A DNA stretch of 64,000 bases from Sipunculus nudus (Eukaryota > Annelida > Sipuncula > Golfingiida > Sipunculidae), in assembly GCA_026874595.1 (NCBI GenBank), contig CM049309.1:68866926-68930925 (forward strand), read 5' to 3'. The position numbers and the translations under genes are program-made. This document shows positions 23,401 to 36,471 of this stretch, in pieces. Under the pieces are notes generated by a model that was given only the letters and a program-made list of their open reading frames with translations, had not been told where the DNA came from and did no database searches. Position 1 is the stretch's first letter. Each line of letters starts with the position of its first letter.

Positions 23401-24589
23401 CACGAAGCAAGGGTTATTGTTTTCACTGGATTGTGTGTATGTATGTCCCGACATTATCTGTAAATGGTATAACGGATGTCATTCGAATTTATCATATAGG
23501 CTGGTGTTGTGAAAGTTTTGATGAAGTTCAGTTTTGGGGTAATCCAAGCATAAATAACCCTAGAATGAGTTTTTTATCAGTTTTTACTGACAACCCATTA
23601 TATAGGTCATTACATGTTAATTTCATCACTGGAGGTGGTTAGGGTCTTAGTTCTCAGTTAAGGGTCTTAACTGAGTAAAAGTGAAACGTAAAATTAATTC
23701 AGATATAAACTGACAGATGTAAACCTACTGCACAGATATACAAAAAGACCAGAAGATATTAAAGTAGTTCTCCTCACACGGGCTGCCAATGGAAGTCTAC
23801 ATTGACATGAACAGATATTAGTCTGTGGTCTTATTATTGGTGTTGAGTTGCAGCAATTTAAATCAGTTTTGATTTACTGTTATATATTTTATCTTCTGGA
23901 GAGTCAGCTGGCTTGTAAGAGACACTGGCAGCTTGTGCACTTGTAGCTCTGGAGCTGACATAATCTGGTTTCAGCCAAACAGATTAACACTCCCTGAGGG
24001 GAGTACCAGCACTTTGGCCTGAGGCTGGAGTTCAGAAATATTAGTCTCAAGAATTTTTATCCATGAAATGTTGATCAGTGGAAATTTTTTTTCAGTAAGA
24101 ATATAAATGTACAGGCATGTATTCATGATGTAAAAACTAATGCTGCTCATCTGTAGTATGTTTAAGCCTCCCTTCCCTGTAGGAAGGGGGGGGGGGGGAG
24201 GCTTACAGGGAATGATAAGTTTATTTCTGTATCCATAGTTTTTGTTAAAATGTTTTGTGGGTGGACCTGTTTAGGTCTCTTAGTGCAGAATCATTAATTT
24301 GAAAAAAATTTCTTTGTTTTTTCCATCTCCTGCCATTTCACTTTTTGCTAAGTCTCCAGTATGCCTGATTTAAAAAGAAAACTGAAATTTGGGTAAAATA
24401 TAAATTCTACTGCCTTTTTTTGATTCAGCAAGTTATAAAAAGCCTTGTTATTGATATTTTATTATCTTGTACTGAAATTTTTTATGTCAGTTCAGAAAAG
24501 AAAATTTTAATTCCATTACAAAACACACTGAATAGAAACAAGAAACCTTTAATATATAATATTAATTACATTGGTGCCATTATATAAAT
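23401..24589. other. Mostly unassigned; possible repeat head at 23398
   Basis: The sequence CCTGCACGAAGCAAGGGTTA near 23398 looks like the head of a further dispersed element, but no second copy or 3' end is in the window. A short G-run occurs at 24187-24199. The rest is unassigned. Confidence 0.35.
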
Positions 24590-25585
24590 ATAAATATAAA
24601 TATATATATATACACACACACACAGTAGAGTGCCGTTTTTCCAAAAGCTTCGGGGGATCAGCTCTTCTTTCGGAAACACAAATTTTTGGGGAATTCGGTT
24701 GAGGTTCTAGGGCCATTTCGTACGACAGTTAATGATAAACTTAAGGCTATATTAATGGAACACAGTGTTTCTTTTGACCCACGTAATTTATGACCGGAAC
24801 TTAAATATCAGATTTATTGCAGAGTTTAATAGGTAAAACCCATTTTAACCTGTTTTAGGGTACTTGTGTGCCATTTTTTTTTCAACAAATTCACGGGAGG
24901 GAAAGGTCAAATGACATCGCCATTATTGTAGCTCAGTTAGTTTCTTTAACAACTCGCAGGTGGCACCAGTCTTTTCTTTGACTCCATATCTCTGGCAAAT
25001 GACAGCAAGATGAACTTGTTTGATTGGTGTTCTTCTTGACAGAAAATAAGCTGAATAAAGACAAGTTTGAGAAGGTGACACAACTGCTCTCTCGGAATGA
25101 ATTATATGGCCGGGCCCCCATGCTATGGCCTCTAATCTAAATCAACTAAGCACATGCGATGTGCGAATGATACCTCACCAATACTCTTTCGAGTAATCTC
25201 CTCAGTTATTTGGCCTGACATCCCAGCCCAAGCCGACGATCTATACTTGCTTGAGTACAAACAAGATATGGTTGTTAAAACAAGTGCTCTTGGATAAACT
25301 GCTTAGCCGCTAACGTGGGGTATATACGGAGCCTGGCGTTGCGCCTAGCTGTAGTTATGACACCTTTGCCCCGGCGACAGCATCGGCCCAGAACTAATTA
25401 TTAAGGGTCACCACTTGGCTTGACCACCTGACTGCAGGCCTTTGTGATTGGTTATTACAAAAATTCATTTGAGATGTTAACATGCTTGAAAAATATTTTG
25501 GAAATACGAATAAATTTTCGGTTCCCTGTTGTAAATTTTGGTAAAAAGAATTTTTGGAAATTTGGCATTCGGATATATTTATATA
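24590..25585. mobile_element. Possible inverted-repeat DNA element
   Basis: The left side GCCGTTTTTCCAAAAGCTTC near 24632 resembles the complement of TTTTTGGAAATTTGGCATTC near 25550. Both sit next to TATATA/CACA or TATATA/GAGA microsatellites that could mark the target. The interior is more GC-rich than the flanks and contains no transposase frame. Confidence 0.4.
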
Positions 25586-26384
25586 TATAGAGAGAGAGAA
25601 ATCCCCGTCATAAAGCATTACTATCAGTTTGCAAATATATAATGTATTGTGTCTCTGTATAAGCACTATAGGTATGCTCTTTCCCTTAATTTGTATTCAT
25701 TATTGACCTGTTTAACTCCTTAGCCGTAACAGTTTGTCAAATTTACAATCACTCTATGATAAGAATTTGTGCATTATACAATCATACTAATCCAATTGTG
25801 GATGGCTTAGTAATTTACTGTATTGAGCAGCAATAAATATTTTAAGCAGTAATGATCATGAACAGTTTTTAGTTACTACTACGTGACTGCCATCACATTT
25901 TATTTACTTTTTAATGCACTTACAGTTTTGAGTAGGCATTAAGTGTTCTATGCAGTACACAGATGAATATTTGATGTGAAATAGGGGGTGGCACTTTATA
26001 ATTTAATGTTATGTTTTCATTATTCAGAAGATACTGTAGGTCACATAAGTTGTTAATCTGTCAGTGCTGTTATCACCAGAGCCTGTCAGTTGCAGGAGGA
26101 AAATTTCTCTCAAGTCAAATCAGAACAAACAATACTGAAGTTCCATCATGACTATCAGCAACAATGTTGCTATGTAATATTATACTAATATTGTAAAACA
26201 AAAGGGTAAATTAGAATTACTTCACCTGAATCTTACAAGAAATTATCAATTAATGGCAATGTTCCTATGTGATCTTACTGATGTCATATGACAAACAAAA
26301 ATCAAATGTCTGTTTTTTTTTAAAGATTTTTTGTGTGCAGGTAAACCCCTCCATTTGTTAGGCCATCTCATCTAATTCTTTATA

Positions 26385-26735
26385 TATAGGTATGTACATC
26401 TGCAGAAATACATTACAGTTTGGACTACTTGGCCATGTTGTAGCACTCTCTTCTTATCATGTTATTTTGTATACTGGTGGCACCCAGTTAGGTGTCTACT
26501 GCACCTGCATGCCCTGGGTGTGCAGTAATTCCCATTGCTGGGTCATAACACCAAGTAACCCCCAAAGACCCACTTGTTTGCGACTGATACACAGGTGTGG
26601 GGCACTGCCTTCCCATCAAGGTTTCAGAGTGTATGGGTGGGGGTCGACCAGTGAAAACCTCACCCTTCCTTGGCTTAGATTTGACATTAGGCCTCCTGGT
26701 TTTGAGTCCTGCAAGTGCTCTACCCCAAATGTTTG
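26385..26735 (-). mobile_element. Possible tRNA-derived SINE-like repeat, copy 1
   Basis: On the minus strand the head reads GGGGTAGAGCACTTGCAGGA, like a tRNA A-box region, followed about 70 bases later by GGTCGACCC, one base short of a B box. The related copy at 53088-53380 shares TACATCTGCAGAAT at the other end, CCCATTGCT and GAGTCCTG. The head could be degenerate; no internal promoter was tested. Confidence 0.38.
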
Positions 26736-26810
26736 TCTTTGATCATGACTGTTGAGAGAATCTTTTATCCAGGCCTGCAGGATACACTGAGTCAGTGTAA
26801 CCTCCAGCAA

Positions 26811-28610
26811 GCAGTGCAGGTTCCGGTTTAATCTTCACATAACAAATGCCAGGAGGTTCAGCTGCCCTGTGGGCTTATTTTGTTGTGGAGGCGGTAACAT
26901 TGTTATGAGAAACATGACAGCCTGAAATGTCTGCTGTGGCTGCTTTGACAGCCTGTGCTCAGTGCTGTGGAGTGGGGTTTCATGAGGCTTTATACCTAAT
27001 CTGGTGAATCAATGAATATTGTTGCTGTCTCAGATACATGCTGTAAAATATTTTGTTGGTAAAATGTCATAGGACTTGATGACAGCAAGGCTTACAGTGC
27101 TTGACATTAACTGAAAGTACTTGCCCATTTTGTAAGTAACATCCTGCTTTTACATGCCCAACATGAATTTTTATGCACCCTACAAAAAGTGTTCCATGTA
27201 TATAAGATGATCAATATGTTCAAATGTTTTAAATATTTTTCTCAATCTTTATTATTTCTAAAGATTTTTTTACAGATATTTTTAGATATTAGCTTAAGAT
27301 ATTAGATAAAAAGATATAATCTATATGATTTTATTTCTCCAAGAAAGAAAATGGCTGAAGGATAAAAAGTGAAGGTTGCTTGGTTAAGATTTAGGCCTTT
27401 TGGTAAAGGTTTACATTGGAACCTATCGCTTGCAGAGTTGGGCGAGTAGAAGCTGGCATTTAGTTGTCCTGCCATCATTTTCTTGACTTTTTACTTGCCC
27501 CAGGCAAACAGTTACCTTTATTGTCAAACCCTGTTGTACAACACACTGATAGATTCCACAATGTGAAAAAGTTATCTTCAGTAGGAGGCCATAAGCAATG
27601 TTTAATCTCAGATCAGTTTTCTATATATGCTTCAGGTCATTGTGATATTAAATTGACATGTGTCCTTGGATCAAATGTTGAGGGAGTTTTCCATGAAAAG
27701 ATAAAAATGAATATGTATCAAGCTCATTAAACAAATATTTATAGTGCTTTTGATATCGAAGGTACATAATATTGAAAGGTACAGAACGGTACATTAATTT
27801 GGTCAGACTCAAAAAAAGGTGCACTGGAAATGGAGTTGTATTGAATCTTGTTTGTTTTTTTATCACATGTTCTAATTTGAGATATAGTAAAAAGGCCAAG
27901 GTAAGCTGCACACATATGATTTGAGATAAAGCGGAAGACCTATAACTTATAAATGACATGTTATGTGAGTTAAACAGGCCTGCATGACCTTAGTATCTGA
28001 ATCTCTTTAAAAATTTCAGTATGGTTTGCCAATCTATATTTTAGCCTGCAGTTGACCCCTATTGTTCAGTTGTAAATTGAAATGTGCATTGCAGTTCTAG
28101 ATTAGTGCAGTTCATGTCACAGGCTGAAGAACCACTGTTATACACATGAGGAAATATTAGAATTATATTGATCACTTAGATCAACCTTTCCATCATATAA
28201 GTTACTCTGGTATGAGTTTGCAAACATTCTGTTGTATTTCTGTTATGATTATATAAATTCTGTCATATTTTTTAATTCATAATTCATTCTTAATATTCAT
28301 ATTATATAAACAAGACAGGCCTCTTTCTTTTATGACCCTAATGTTTCATGGGCTTCAATGGCTGTAAAGTTGACTGCAGTTTTCTTCAGTTCTAAAATGT
28401 TGTTAAAATATACCCTGAGGTCTGCCCTGGCTGATATACTACCTCTACACAATTTGTTGAAGACACAGATGAAACTGACATTAATGAAAACTTAACCTCC
28501 TTGGTGGAGCCAAAACAACATAATGAATCACATAATCAACATGTGAAACAGCACAAAGATTGCATTGCAGAAACAATTTAAATTGTTTTAAATGTTTAAA
28601 TAAAAGTTTT
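26811..28610. other. Unassigned intronic DNA
   Basis: No exon or recognisable element is seen. Frames at 27464-27730 and 27648-27959 are antisense to each other and show no family features. Confidence 0.4.
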
Positions 28611-29822
28611 AATTGTATCCCCTGACAAAGTTGGGATACTATGGTTTAAGCACAGTCGCACCCCTGCCGCCACTGCCCCTGCAGAAATTTTGTTCGGACT
28701 CAAAAAATGTTTTACAGATCTTTACCAAACTTGACATGTGCATAGATATGGGTGAGGGGACAAAGCCTTTTTCAAATGGGGTCATGACCTTTACTAGGAG
28801 AGTGACCTTGACCTTGAATAGGTCCATTTTCGGGGGGAAATCACACAAATTCTTAAATATCTTAAGAAATCTTGCATGGATTGATCCAAAAATCAACTTG
28901 ACTGGAGATAGTGGATAGTGTTGTCATGTACCAGAAACTTAAGTGGCACCACCTGTTATCCTTTTCTTGTTTTTGTGCTGTTTAATACTCCATCTTTGCC
29001 ACTTAACAGTACTGGGAGCATTGTAAGTCAAAAACAAATGGACAGATTTCTTTCATATCATGCATATACATAGAAATGGGTTATGGGATAATGTATATTT
29101 AAATTGGGGTCATGACCTTTCCTATGAGAGTGGCCTTGACCTTGAATATTGCCAAAATATAGTGAGAATCACACAAAATCATAAATATCTCAGTAAGGGA
29201 TGCATGGACTGGTCAGAAAATCAAAATGACCAAAGATTTTGAATAGCTTTGTCTTCTGTGGAAGACAGGTGGTGCCACCTTCTGTCCTGTTCTTGTTTTC
29301 TCACCTTTTAATACCCCATCATTGCCACTTGACAGGACTGTGAGCATTATAAGTCTAAAACTAATGGACAGATGGGGCTGAAATTGTGCATGTCCATTGA
29401 TCTTGGATACCTACCTCCATCTTGTATTCAAGACTGGTGGCGCTATCTGCAATCTTATTTGTGTGGCGTCCATATGTACATTTGCTTTGGGTAAAAATTG
29501 CTCATATCTCCAGAGTGGTTCAAGGTATTGGTCTGAAATTTGGCATGTCCATCCACCTTGAAAAGTTTTCTCATAAACCAGACAGGTGGCGCCACCTTCC
29601 TTCCAGTTTCCATTAAATAAATTAATGCTCTTTTCTCAAGAGTGATTCTGCGTATTGGCCCCCATGTTTTGTGAATAATATTGTTTCTCAAGTTGATAGA
29701 TGGAAGAAACCATATTCCCTTGCCAAGTGTCAGTATAATGCTGCTGAAGATGGGTGGCCTATTCTTAAAGGGTTAATTGTCTGGGGATATTATGGGTTCA
29801 CAGTGCCAAGAAATATCTAGTT
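28611..29822 (+). mobile_element. Helentron-like family P, third type of core
   Basis: The 5' end AATTGTATCCCCTGACAAAG and the 3' block TTGTCTGGGGATAT, then TGCCAAGAAATATCTAGTT, define the element. The 3' hairpin is weakened. The core combines the 15.6-kb-type segment (GGGGTCATGACCTTTCCTAT) with the 22.9-kb-type segment (TTGCTCATATCT, TTTGGCATGTCCATCC), so it links the long and short copies as one family. Confidence 0.66.
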
Positions 29823-30059
29823 TGTTAACATTGTAATAACTTGAGCTAACTAAGTTGAACCTAGATATGTAATCATCTCTTGCTGCCTATCTGTTCTTCT
29901 TTTGGTTTGTTTATCTATGGACGATATTCAAAGTGTTCATGATTGATTTCCATTAAGTTTGTTGAGAAGTGAATTGGCCCACTGCCAAGAAAGTTCATTA
30001 AAATTTTGGTCCATATATGTGGTGCAGGTTTTCTTTTTTTACATAAATACTTCCTATCC

Positions 30060-30255
30060 CCAGCAAAGACATATAATCCTTGCCTAACGACCCCCTTACT
30101 TAGAGACTACCTCAAAATAAAGACCACTTTTTCATGGTCCCAATTCTTTTAAGCTCTTTCTATCAGACCTGGCTTAATAAGACAGACAGCCATCTCGAAA
30201 ATGTGACCCCTAAATCGAGGTCCCATTGGTGGTCTTAATTTTGAGGTTTAACTGT
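30060..30255. repeat. Dispersed repeat with GGTGGTC/GACCACC blocks
   Basis: The segment CCTTGCCTAACGACCCCCTT to TTTTGAGGTTTAACTG resembles 53400-53580 in reverse orientation (GGTGGTCATTAGGCGTGGTT). Similarity is partial and judged by eye. Confidence 0.35.
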
Positions 30256-30837
30256 CCTAGGTACTAGCTATGTTAAATGAATTATAGTGTGTTTTCTCCA
30301 TGAAATATCATTGCATCTGCTGATATGTTCTGCTTATGCAGAACGGGGGACATTTCTTTGGATAACTTTCCTAAATATATTCAATTTCATTCAGATTTGG
30401 GTCAGTGATTGCTCTCATGCATACCATGGTTGGGATCAGTTTTGGAGTGTCTATCTGAAAAATAATTCTCTCCAACTCAAAAACAAAATTATCAAATTTT
30501 GGTCAAGTTTCTCAATGTGTTTAAGTTTTATGTTTACCTGCAGATGTCTCCACATGTCATAGTGGATTTTGGTCATTTTCCTAAATGAGTTTGAGTTTTT
30601 ATGTTCGCCTGCAGATTTCCCCACATGTCATAGTGGATCTGTTTAAGTTTTCATGTGACCTCAAACTTTTCTCCACATGTCATAATTTTGGTTGCTTATC
30701 AAGCATGAAAGACAACATGAGCCCAAAGTGGTTGACATCAATTCCACAAATTTGCTTGTTTTGTGTTTTTAGCTCAGCTGACTGAAAGTCATCTGAGCTA
30801 TAGCGATCACTCTTTGTCCGTCGTCCGTCTGTCCGTC

Positions 30838-32786
30838 CGTTAACCAGGCACAAATCGTAACCGCTGAACCTAGAACCTTGTAACTTGGGATTCTGAGAGG
30901 TCCATGAAAAATCTCCTTGGAAACCAGAAATTAGGTCTCTGTTACCCATATCCTTCGAGCTATGGGGCCCCAAAGTACCCCCCAGAAAAGTAAAAAATTT
31001 CATACAAAAACTTCAATATCTCATTAACTACTTGACTGATGGTCATGATTTTTGGCATACATATTGATCATGAGATGTTCCATAAGTTCCTGCAGACTGG
31101 TGGCGCCACCTGTATTTTTCGATTTTTTTTACAATTTTTTCCTCTATTTTTGAGACGTTTAAAGATGCTGTCATCTGTTAACGTTGCACAAATCGTAACC
31201 GCTGGACCTAGAATCTTCATTCTCGACACACTGAGAAACCTATTAAAAGTCTCCATGGAAACCATAAATTAGATCTCTGTTACCCATATCCTTCGAGCTA
31301 TGGGGCCCCAAAGTACCCCCCAGAAAAGTCAAAAATTTCATACAAAAACTTCAATATCTCATTAACTACTTGACTGATGGTCATGATTTTTGGCATACGT
31401 ATTGAGCATGAGATGTTCCATCACTTCCTGCAGACTGGTGGCGCCACCTGAATTTTTCGATTTTTTACGAATTTAAAAATGTGAACAGCTGTTAACAGGG
31501 CACAAATCATAAAGACTGGACCTAGAATCTTCATTCCTGACACACTGAGAGGTCCATAAGAAGTCTCCATGGAAACCTGAAATAAGGTCTCTGTTACCCA
31601 TATCCTTTGAGCTATGGGGGGCTCCCAATAACCCCCCAGAAAATTTGATAAAAACAAACTGCAACATCTCAATAACTACAACACTGATGGTCATGATTTT
31701 TGGCATACATATTGATCAAGAGGTGTTTCATCAGTACCTGCAGACTGGTAGTGCCACCTGTATTTTTTCAAATTTTCACAATTTTTTATTCTCTATTTTT
31801 GAGACCTTTCAGGATGTAGTTATCTGTCAACAGGGTACAAATCGTAAGGACTGGACCTAGAATCTTCATTGTTGACACACAGGGAGACCCATGATAAGTC
31901 TCCATGGACACCTGAAATTAGGTCTCTGTTACCTATATCCTTTGAGCTATGGCACTCCAAAGTACAGCTCAGAATAATGGAAAATTTGATACAAAAGCTG
32001 AAGTATCTGAACAACTAATGCAGAGATCACCCTAATTTTTTTCATGGATATTGATCATGGAGTGTTTCATCAGTTTCTGCAGACTGGTGGCACCACCTGT
32101 ATTTGTTCAGGTTTTTTTACGAATTTTTTCTCTATTTTTGAGACCTTTAAAGTTATGAACATCTGTTAACAGGGCACAAATCATTAAAACTGGACCTAGA
32201 ATCTTCATTCTTGACACACAGGGAGACCCATGAAAAGTCTCCATGGAAACCTGAAATAAGGTCTCTGTTGCCCATATTCTTTAAGCTGTATGGCTCCAAA
32301 TTACCCCCCAGAATAATGGAAAATTTGATACAAAAACTGCAGTATCTCAATAACTACAACACTGATGGTCATGATTTTCGGCATACATATTGATCATGAC
32401 CTGTTCCATCAGTTTCTGCAGACTGGGTGCGCCACCTCTATTTTTTTCAAATTTTTACGATTTTTTTCTCTTTTTTTGATACCTTTAAAGATGTGGTTAT
32501 CTGTCAACAGGGTACAAATCGCAACAACTGGACCTAGAATCTTCATTCTTGTCATGCAAGGAGGCCCATGAAAAGTGCCTGTGGAAACTTAAAATTAGGT
32601 CTCTGTTACCCATATCCTTCAAGCTATAGGACTCCGAAGTATCCCTCAGAATAATGGACAATTTGATACAAAAGCTGAAGTATCTGAACAACTAATGGGG
32701 AGATCACCATGATTCTTTGCATGGATATTGATGTTTGTAAGTGTTTTTATTAGTTTCTGCAGACTGGTGGAGCCACCTGTATTTTT
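30838..32786 (+). repeat. Tandem array of about 335-base units in family Q core
   Basis: Six units as listed for the parent element. Most repeat TGGCATACATATTGATCATG and the block CTGCAGACTGG-GGCGCCACC. Units 1 and 2 are nearly identical over CCCCAAAGTACCCCCCAGAA. Confidence 0.82.
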
Positions 32787-34395
32787 GTACCCGCCAAAAC
32801 GAAGTTTTGTGGATACTATGTTTTTGACAGGGTTCCTCCGCCGTTGCCGCGTTCGTTTCCAGAGAGCTCCTCTGGGACTTGATTTTATGAGCTTTCCAAG
32901 CTCATATCTCGGGAACCATTTGACTGATCAGGAAATAAAATTTATACTAATGTAGCCCTTGGATAGCTCTATAACATACACAAAAAATGGTGGCACCACC
33001 TGTAACCATGTTTGCACAGTGTCCATCTGTTCATCTGCCTTTGGTTAAAATCACTCATATCTCTGCAGTGAATTGACTAATTCACCTGAAATTCGGCATG
33101 CGTATACATCCTGGATAGCTTTCTCGATTTTATGACTGGTGGCGCCACCTACATTCTCATTCATGCTGATGACATCGAAGCTCATATTTCGGGAACCATT
33201 GACCGATCGGGCCAAAATTTTGCATGTGTATAGATCTAACATAGCTCTTTATCATACCTAAACTGGTGGCGCCACCTGCAACCATTTTTGCACAGCGTTT
33301 GTCTGTTTGTCTGCCGTGCGATAATGTCACTCATATCTCGGCAGTGGTTTGACATATCTGCTTAAAATTTTGCAGTTTTATACATCCTGGATAGCTTTCT
33401 TGATTTTATGACAGGTGGCACCACCTACATTCACGTTCACGCTGATGACATCCAAGCTTATATCTCGGGAACTGTTTGACCGATCGGGCCAAAATTTTGC
33501 ATGTGTATAGATCTAACATAGCTCTTTATCATACGCAAAACTGGTGGCACCACCTGCAACCATTTTTGCACAGCGTCTGTCTGTTTGTCTGCCGTGCAAT
33601 AAAGTCACTCACATCTTGGCAGTGGTTTGACATATCTGCCTAAAATTTTGCAGTTTTATACATCCTGGATGGCTTTCTTGATTTTATGACAGGTGGCGCC
33701 ACCTTTATTCTAGTTTATGCTGCAGACATCCAAGCTCATATCTCGGGAACCGTTTGAACGATTGGGCCAAAATTTTGCATGTGTATAGATCTCACATAGG
33801 TTTTTATCATACACAAAACTGGAGGGGCCACCTGCAACCATTTTTGCACATTTTGCACAGCGTCTGTCTGTTTGTCTGCCGTGGCCTAAAATCACTCATT
33901 TCTCTGTAGTGGTTTGACATAACTGCCTAAAATTTTGCAGGTTTATACATCCTGGATAGCTTTCTTGATTTTATGACAGGTGGCCCCACCTACATTCTAG
34001 TTAACGCTGCACACATCCAAGCTAATATCTCAGGAACCATTTGACCGATTGGGCCAAAATTGTGCTTGTGTTTAGATCTCACATAGGTCTTTATCATACA
34101 CAAAACTGCAACCATTTTTGCACAGTGTCTGTCTGTTTGTCTGCCGTGGGCTTAAATCACTCATATCCATGTAGTGGTTTGACTTTTCTGCATAAAATTT
34201 TGCATATGTATTCAACTTGGACAGCTTTCTGGATTTGTGGTAGGTTGCACAACTTACATACACATTTAGGCTGCAGACATCCATGCTAATATGCAACATA
34301 CCTCACTCTGTTTCCCCTTGCCACTCAATCCATGCCTCACTTCACCTGTTCCACTCTGATTTTGGCAGATACACGTAGTCACTTGTCGGCTACCC
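32787..34395 (+). mobile_element. Nested repeat element, family R
   Basis: It begins GTACCCGCCAAAACGAAGTT and ends near TGTCGGCTACCC. The internal 3' segment ATTTTGGCAGATAC approximates the inverse of the 5' GTACCCGCCAAAAC, again an asymmetric inverted-repeat layout. The core has about five units of roughly 285 bases with CTCATATCTCGG, GGGCCAAAATTTTGCATGTG and two palindromes close to GGTGGCGCCACC per unit. The host family Q unit resumes with CTAGTTTTTAAAGTTTACAC. Confidence 0.65.
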
Positions 34396-34587
34396 GTATT
34401 CTAGTTTTTAAAGTTTACACATTTTTTCTCTATTTTTCAGATATATAAATACAGACTTAATCTTGGCCTGTTGGTTACTCTGTTTGATGCTTCAGTTGAA
34501 TGGGTATCTACCATTCTGATGATAAAATTTCCTTTTGTGAATCTCTTCCCAGTCAGCTGAGCGTCATGACCCATGGGTCACTTGTTT

Positions 34588-36299
34588 CACTTCAGTGTAC
34601 AATTGCCAGTAAACTTGCATGCTGCATGATCAGCAGTAAATAAACAGAAACATGGCATGCTTGCCACCTGGTTGCCATACTGTGCTATTTCACAAATCAA
34701 GATTTTCCAACCCAGGCTCCTTCTGTGTTTCTTCCCAATCTATAAACAAGGTACAAACAATTGTGTTTGAACATGCAAAGAGGTAGTATTATCTAGAAAA
34801 ATATTCCAGTCTGAACTTTCAGCAATGGACATGTGTCATCAATCGGCTGACCTTAAATATTTGTTGTGTTATAAGTGTGTGTTTTAAAATTGAATGCCTG
34901 TCTGTGCTTGTGTGATACAAATCGAGATACACCTCACGTCATGTGCGATTACCATGTTAACATTATTTAGAGTTACAGAAACCCTGATTTATACAGCAGA
35001 TATCATGTAAATATGGAAGTTACATAAAATAATTTATTAATAATTGATTGCAATTATCAAACATGCTTTTACAACCAGTACCTACCATTTGTATATATAT
35101 TATTTGGAGACCGGATGAAGACTGTTGGTGGGACAAGTACATCAGTCTCTTTTTGAGGAACCAGTGACTATATATGTGTGTTTGAACCCATTGCTGGCAT
35201 CCCCAGGTTCACATCTGAGATAGCGCAGGCCACTGATAACAATATAGCCCACGCACCTGACTGAAAGGCACCAGACAGGCACACTCTGCAAGAGACACCT
35301 GCAAAAAAAATCATATATAGATGAATTTATTGTTAATGTGTGCTCAGTACTTCCACCGAACTCTTAAAATAAATACAGAAAATTAATGATGGAGGTTTGT
35401 CATATACAAGATGTACAAAGAATCACACTTAGTTAATGTTATTTTCCCAACAGCTGTCTGTAGCTTTTCCTTGGTGATTTTTATATATTTTCTGCCATCC
35501 AGTTGTCCTTACTCTTTAAGGTCCTTTTTTATTCTCTACCATTAAACAGTAAAAGTAACACAAAGTTCAGCTATCCTTGTCAGTCAGTATCCATGACATG
35601 TATATACATGGATCACAATATATTTGGAGCTAGTAATTCAAACAACACTTAGGTGACATTTGAACCTAGCCAGGTTCAGTTCTAAATATTGGAGATGATC
35701 TTTTTCTATCAATTGCTTATTTTGGTAATAGTTTAGTTCAGAGGATTTGCTGAAAGGTTTCATTTTAAATATACATATGCATTGATCTCAAGTTACATCA
35801 TATTTATTCCACAACCAATCAGATGATGAGAAAAAAATCTTGATCATTCATATGGTGTGTTTCAAGTAATGATTGCTTCAGTATCTTATTCAGTTTCTGC
35901 ATCCAACGATGCTGTATAGCCTGAATTTATAACATCTATCAGGGAACCATCTACCATGTTGTTGAATTCTGTGATCCTAGAAGTATAGAAGATCTACCAG
36001 GAATTATTATGACTGGGCCAGTATACTTATATATCAATCAGTGGAATAGGTCAGATATCAGATCATTACTGACAGTCAGTATCGATGGCTGTCACAAGAA
36101 TGAATTCAGCTTTAGCTGGCTCTTGAACGAATCGTTATCAGACATTATACAAACTCCAGATACTTTAAAAACAAACAGGACAGTATTGTAATTTTATCTT
36201 CATCTGTATCACATAGGAAATGTACCAAATTAACAGCGATTGTGTGCATCAGATACTATACATTTTTCATCACAGACACTGTATTCTTTACTCTTGTAG
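34588..36299. other. Unassigned end of the 30-kb intron
   Basis: AT-rich sequence with no recognised repeat or exon up to the acceptor of the exon at 36300. Confidence 0.45.
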
Positions 36300-36471
36300 G
36301 TGTTCCGAGCAGTCAGTGGCAGGACAGGGAGACTGATCTGGAAGTTTACTGATATCCGCACGGAGGAGAAAGACATGAACCTGTACACTCCTCAGTGCAT
36401 CAAGGATTATACTGGAGACGGCATCCCTGAGATCGTTAATATTCATGGAGGAGACCCTTTTGGGGAACCAG
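36300..36471 (+). CDS. FAM234-like exon 2
   Basis: The acceptor is CTTGTAG at 36299 and the donor is CCAG|GTATTT at 36471/36472. It holds 57 codons plus one base (residues 70-126). It begins VFRAVSGRTGRLIW, which completes the blade opened by exon 1 across the 30-kb intron, and carries DYTGDGIPEIV, an FG-GAP-like cation loop. It ends HGGDPFGEP. The frame stays open past the donor for about 300 bases, but that extension runs into TTTGCAAA-rich repeat sequence and is not family-like, so it is treated as intron. Confidence 0.85.

Larger units (their letters stand above)
30766..34587 (+). mobile_element. Helentron-like family Q, longest copy
   Basis: The 5' end TTTTTAGCTCAGCTGACTGA is mirrored by CAGTCAGCTGAGC at 34550-34562. 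This is followed by the perfect palindrome TGACCCATGGGTCA at 34567-34580 and CTTGTTT. The core has six units of about 335 bases starting near 30838, 31179, 31490, 31829, 32166 and 32503, each with GTTAAC-GGGCACAAATC, CTCTGTTACCCATATCCTT, CATGATTTTTGGCATACATA and a GGTGGCGCCACC-like palindrome. A different element (32787-34395) is inserted in the last unit. Confidence 0.72.
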
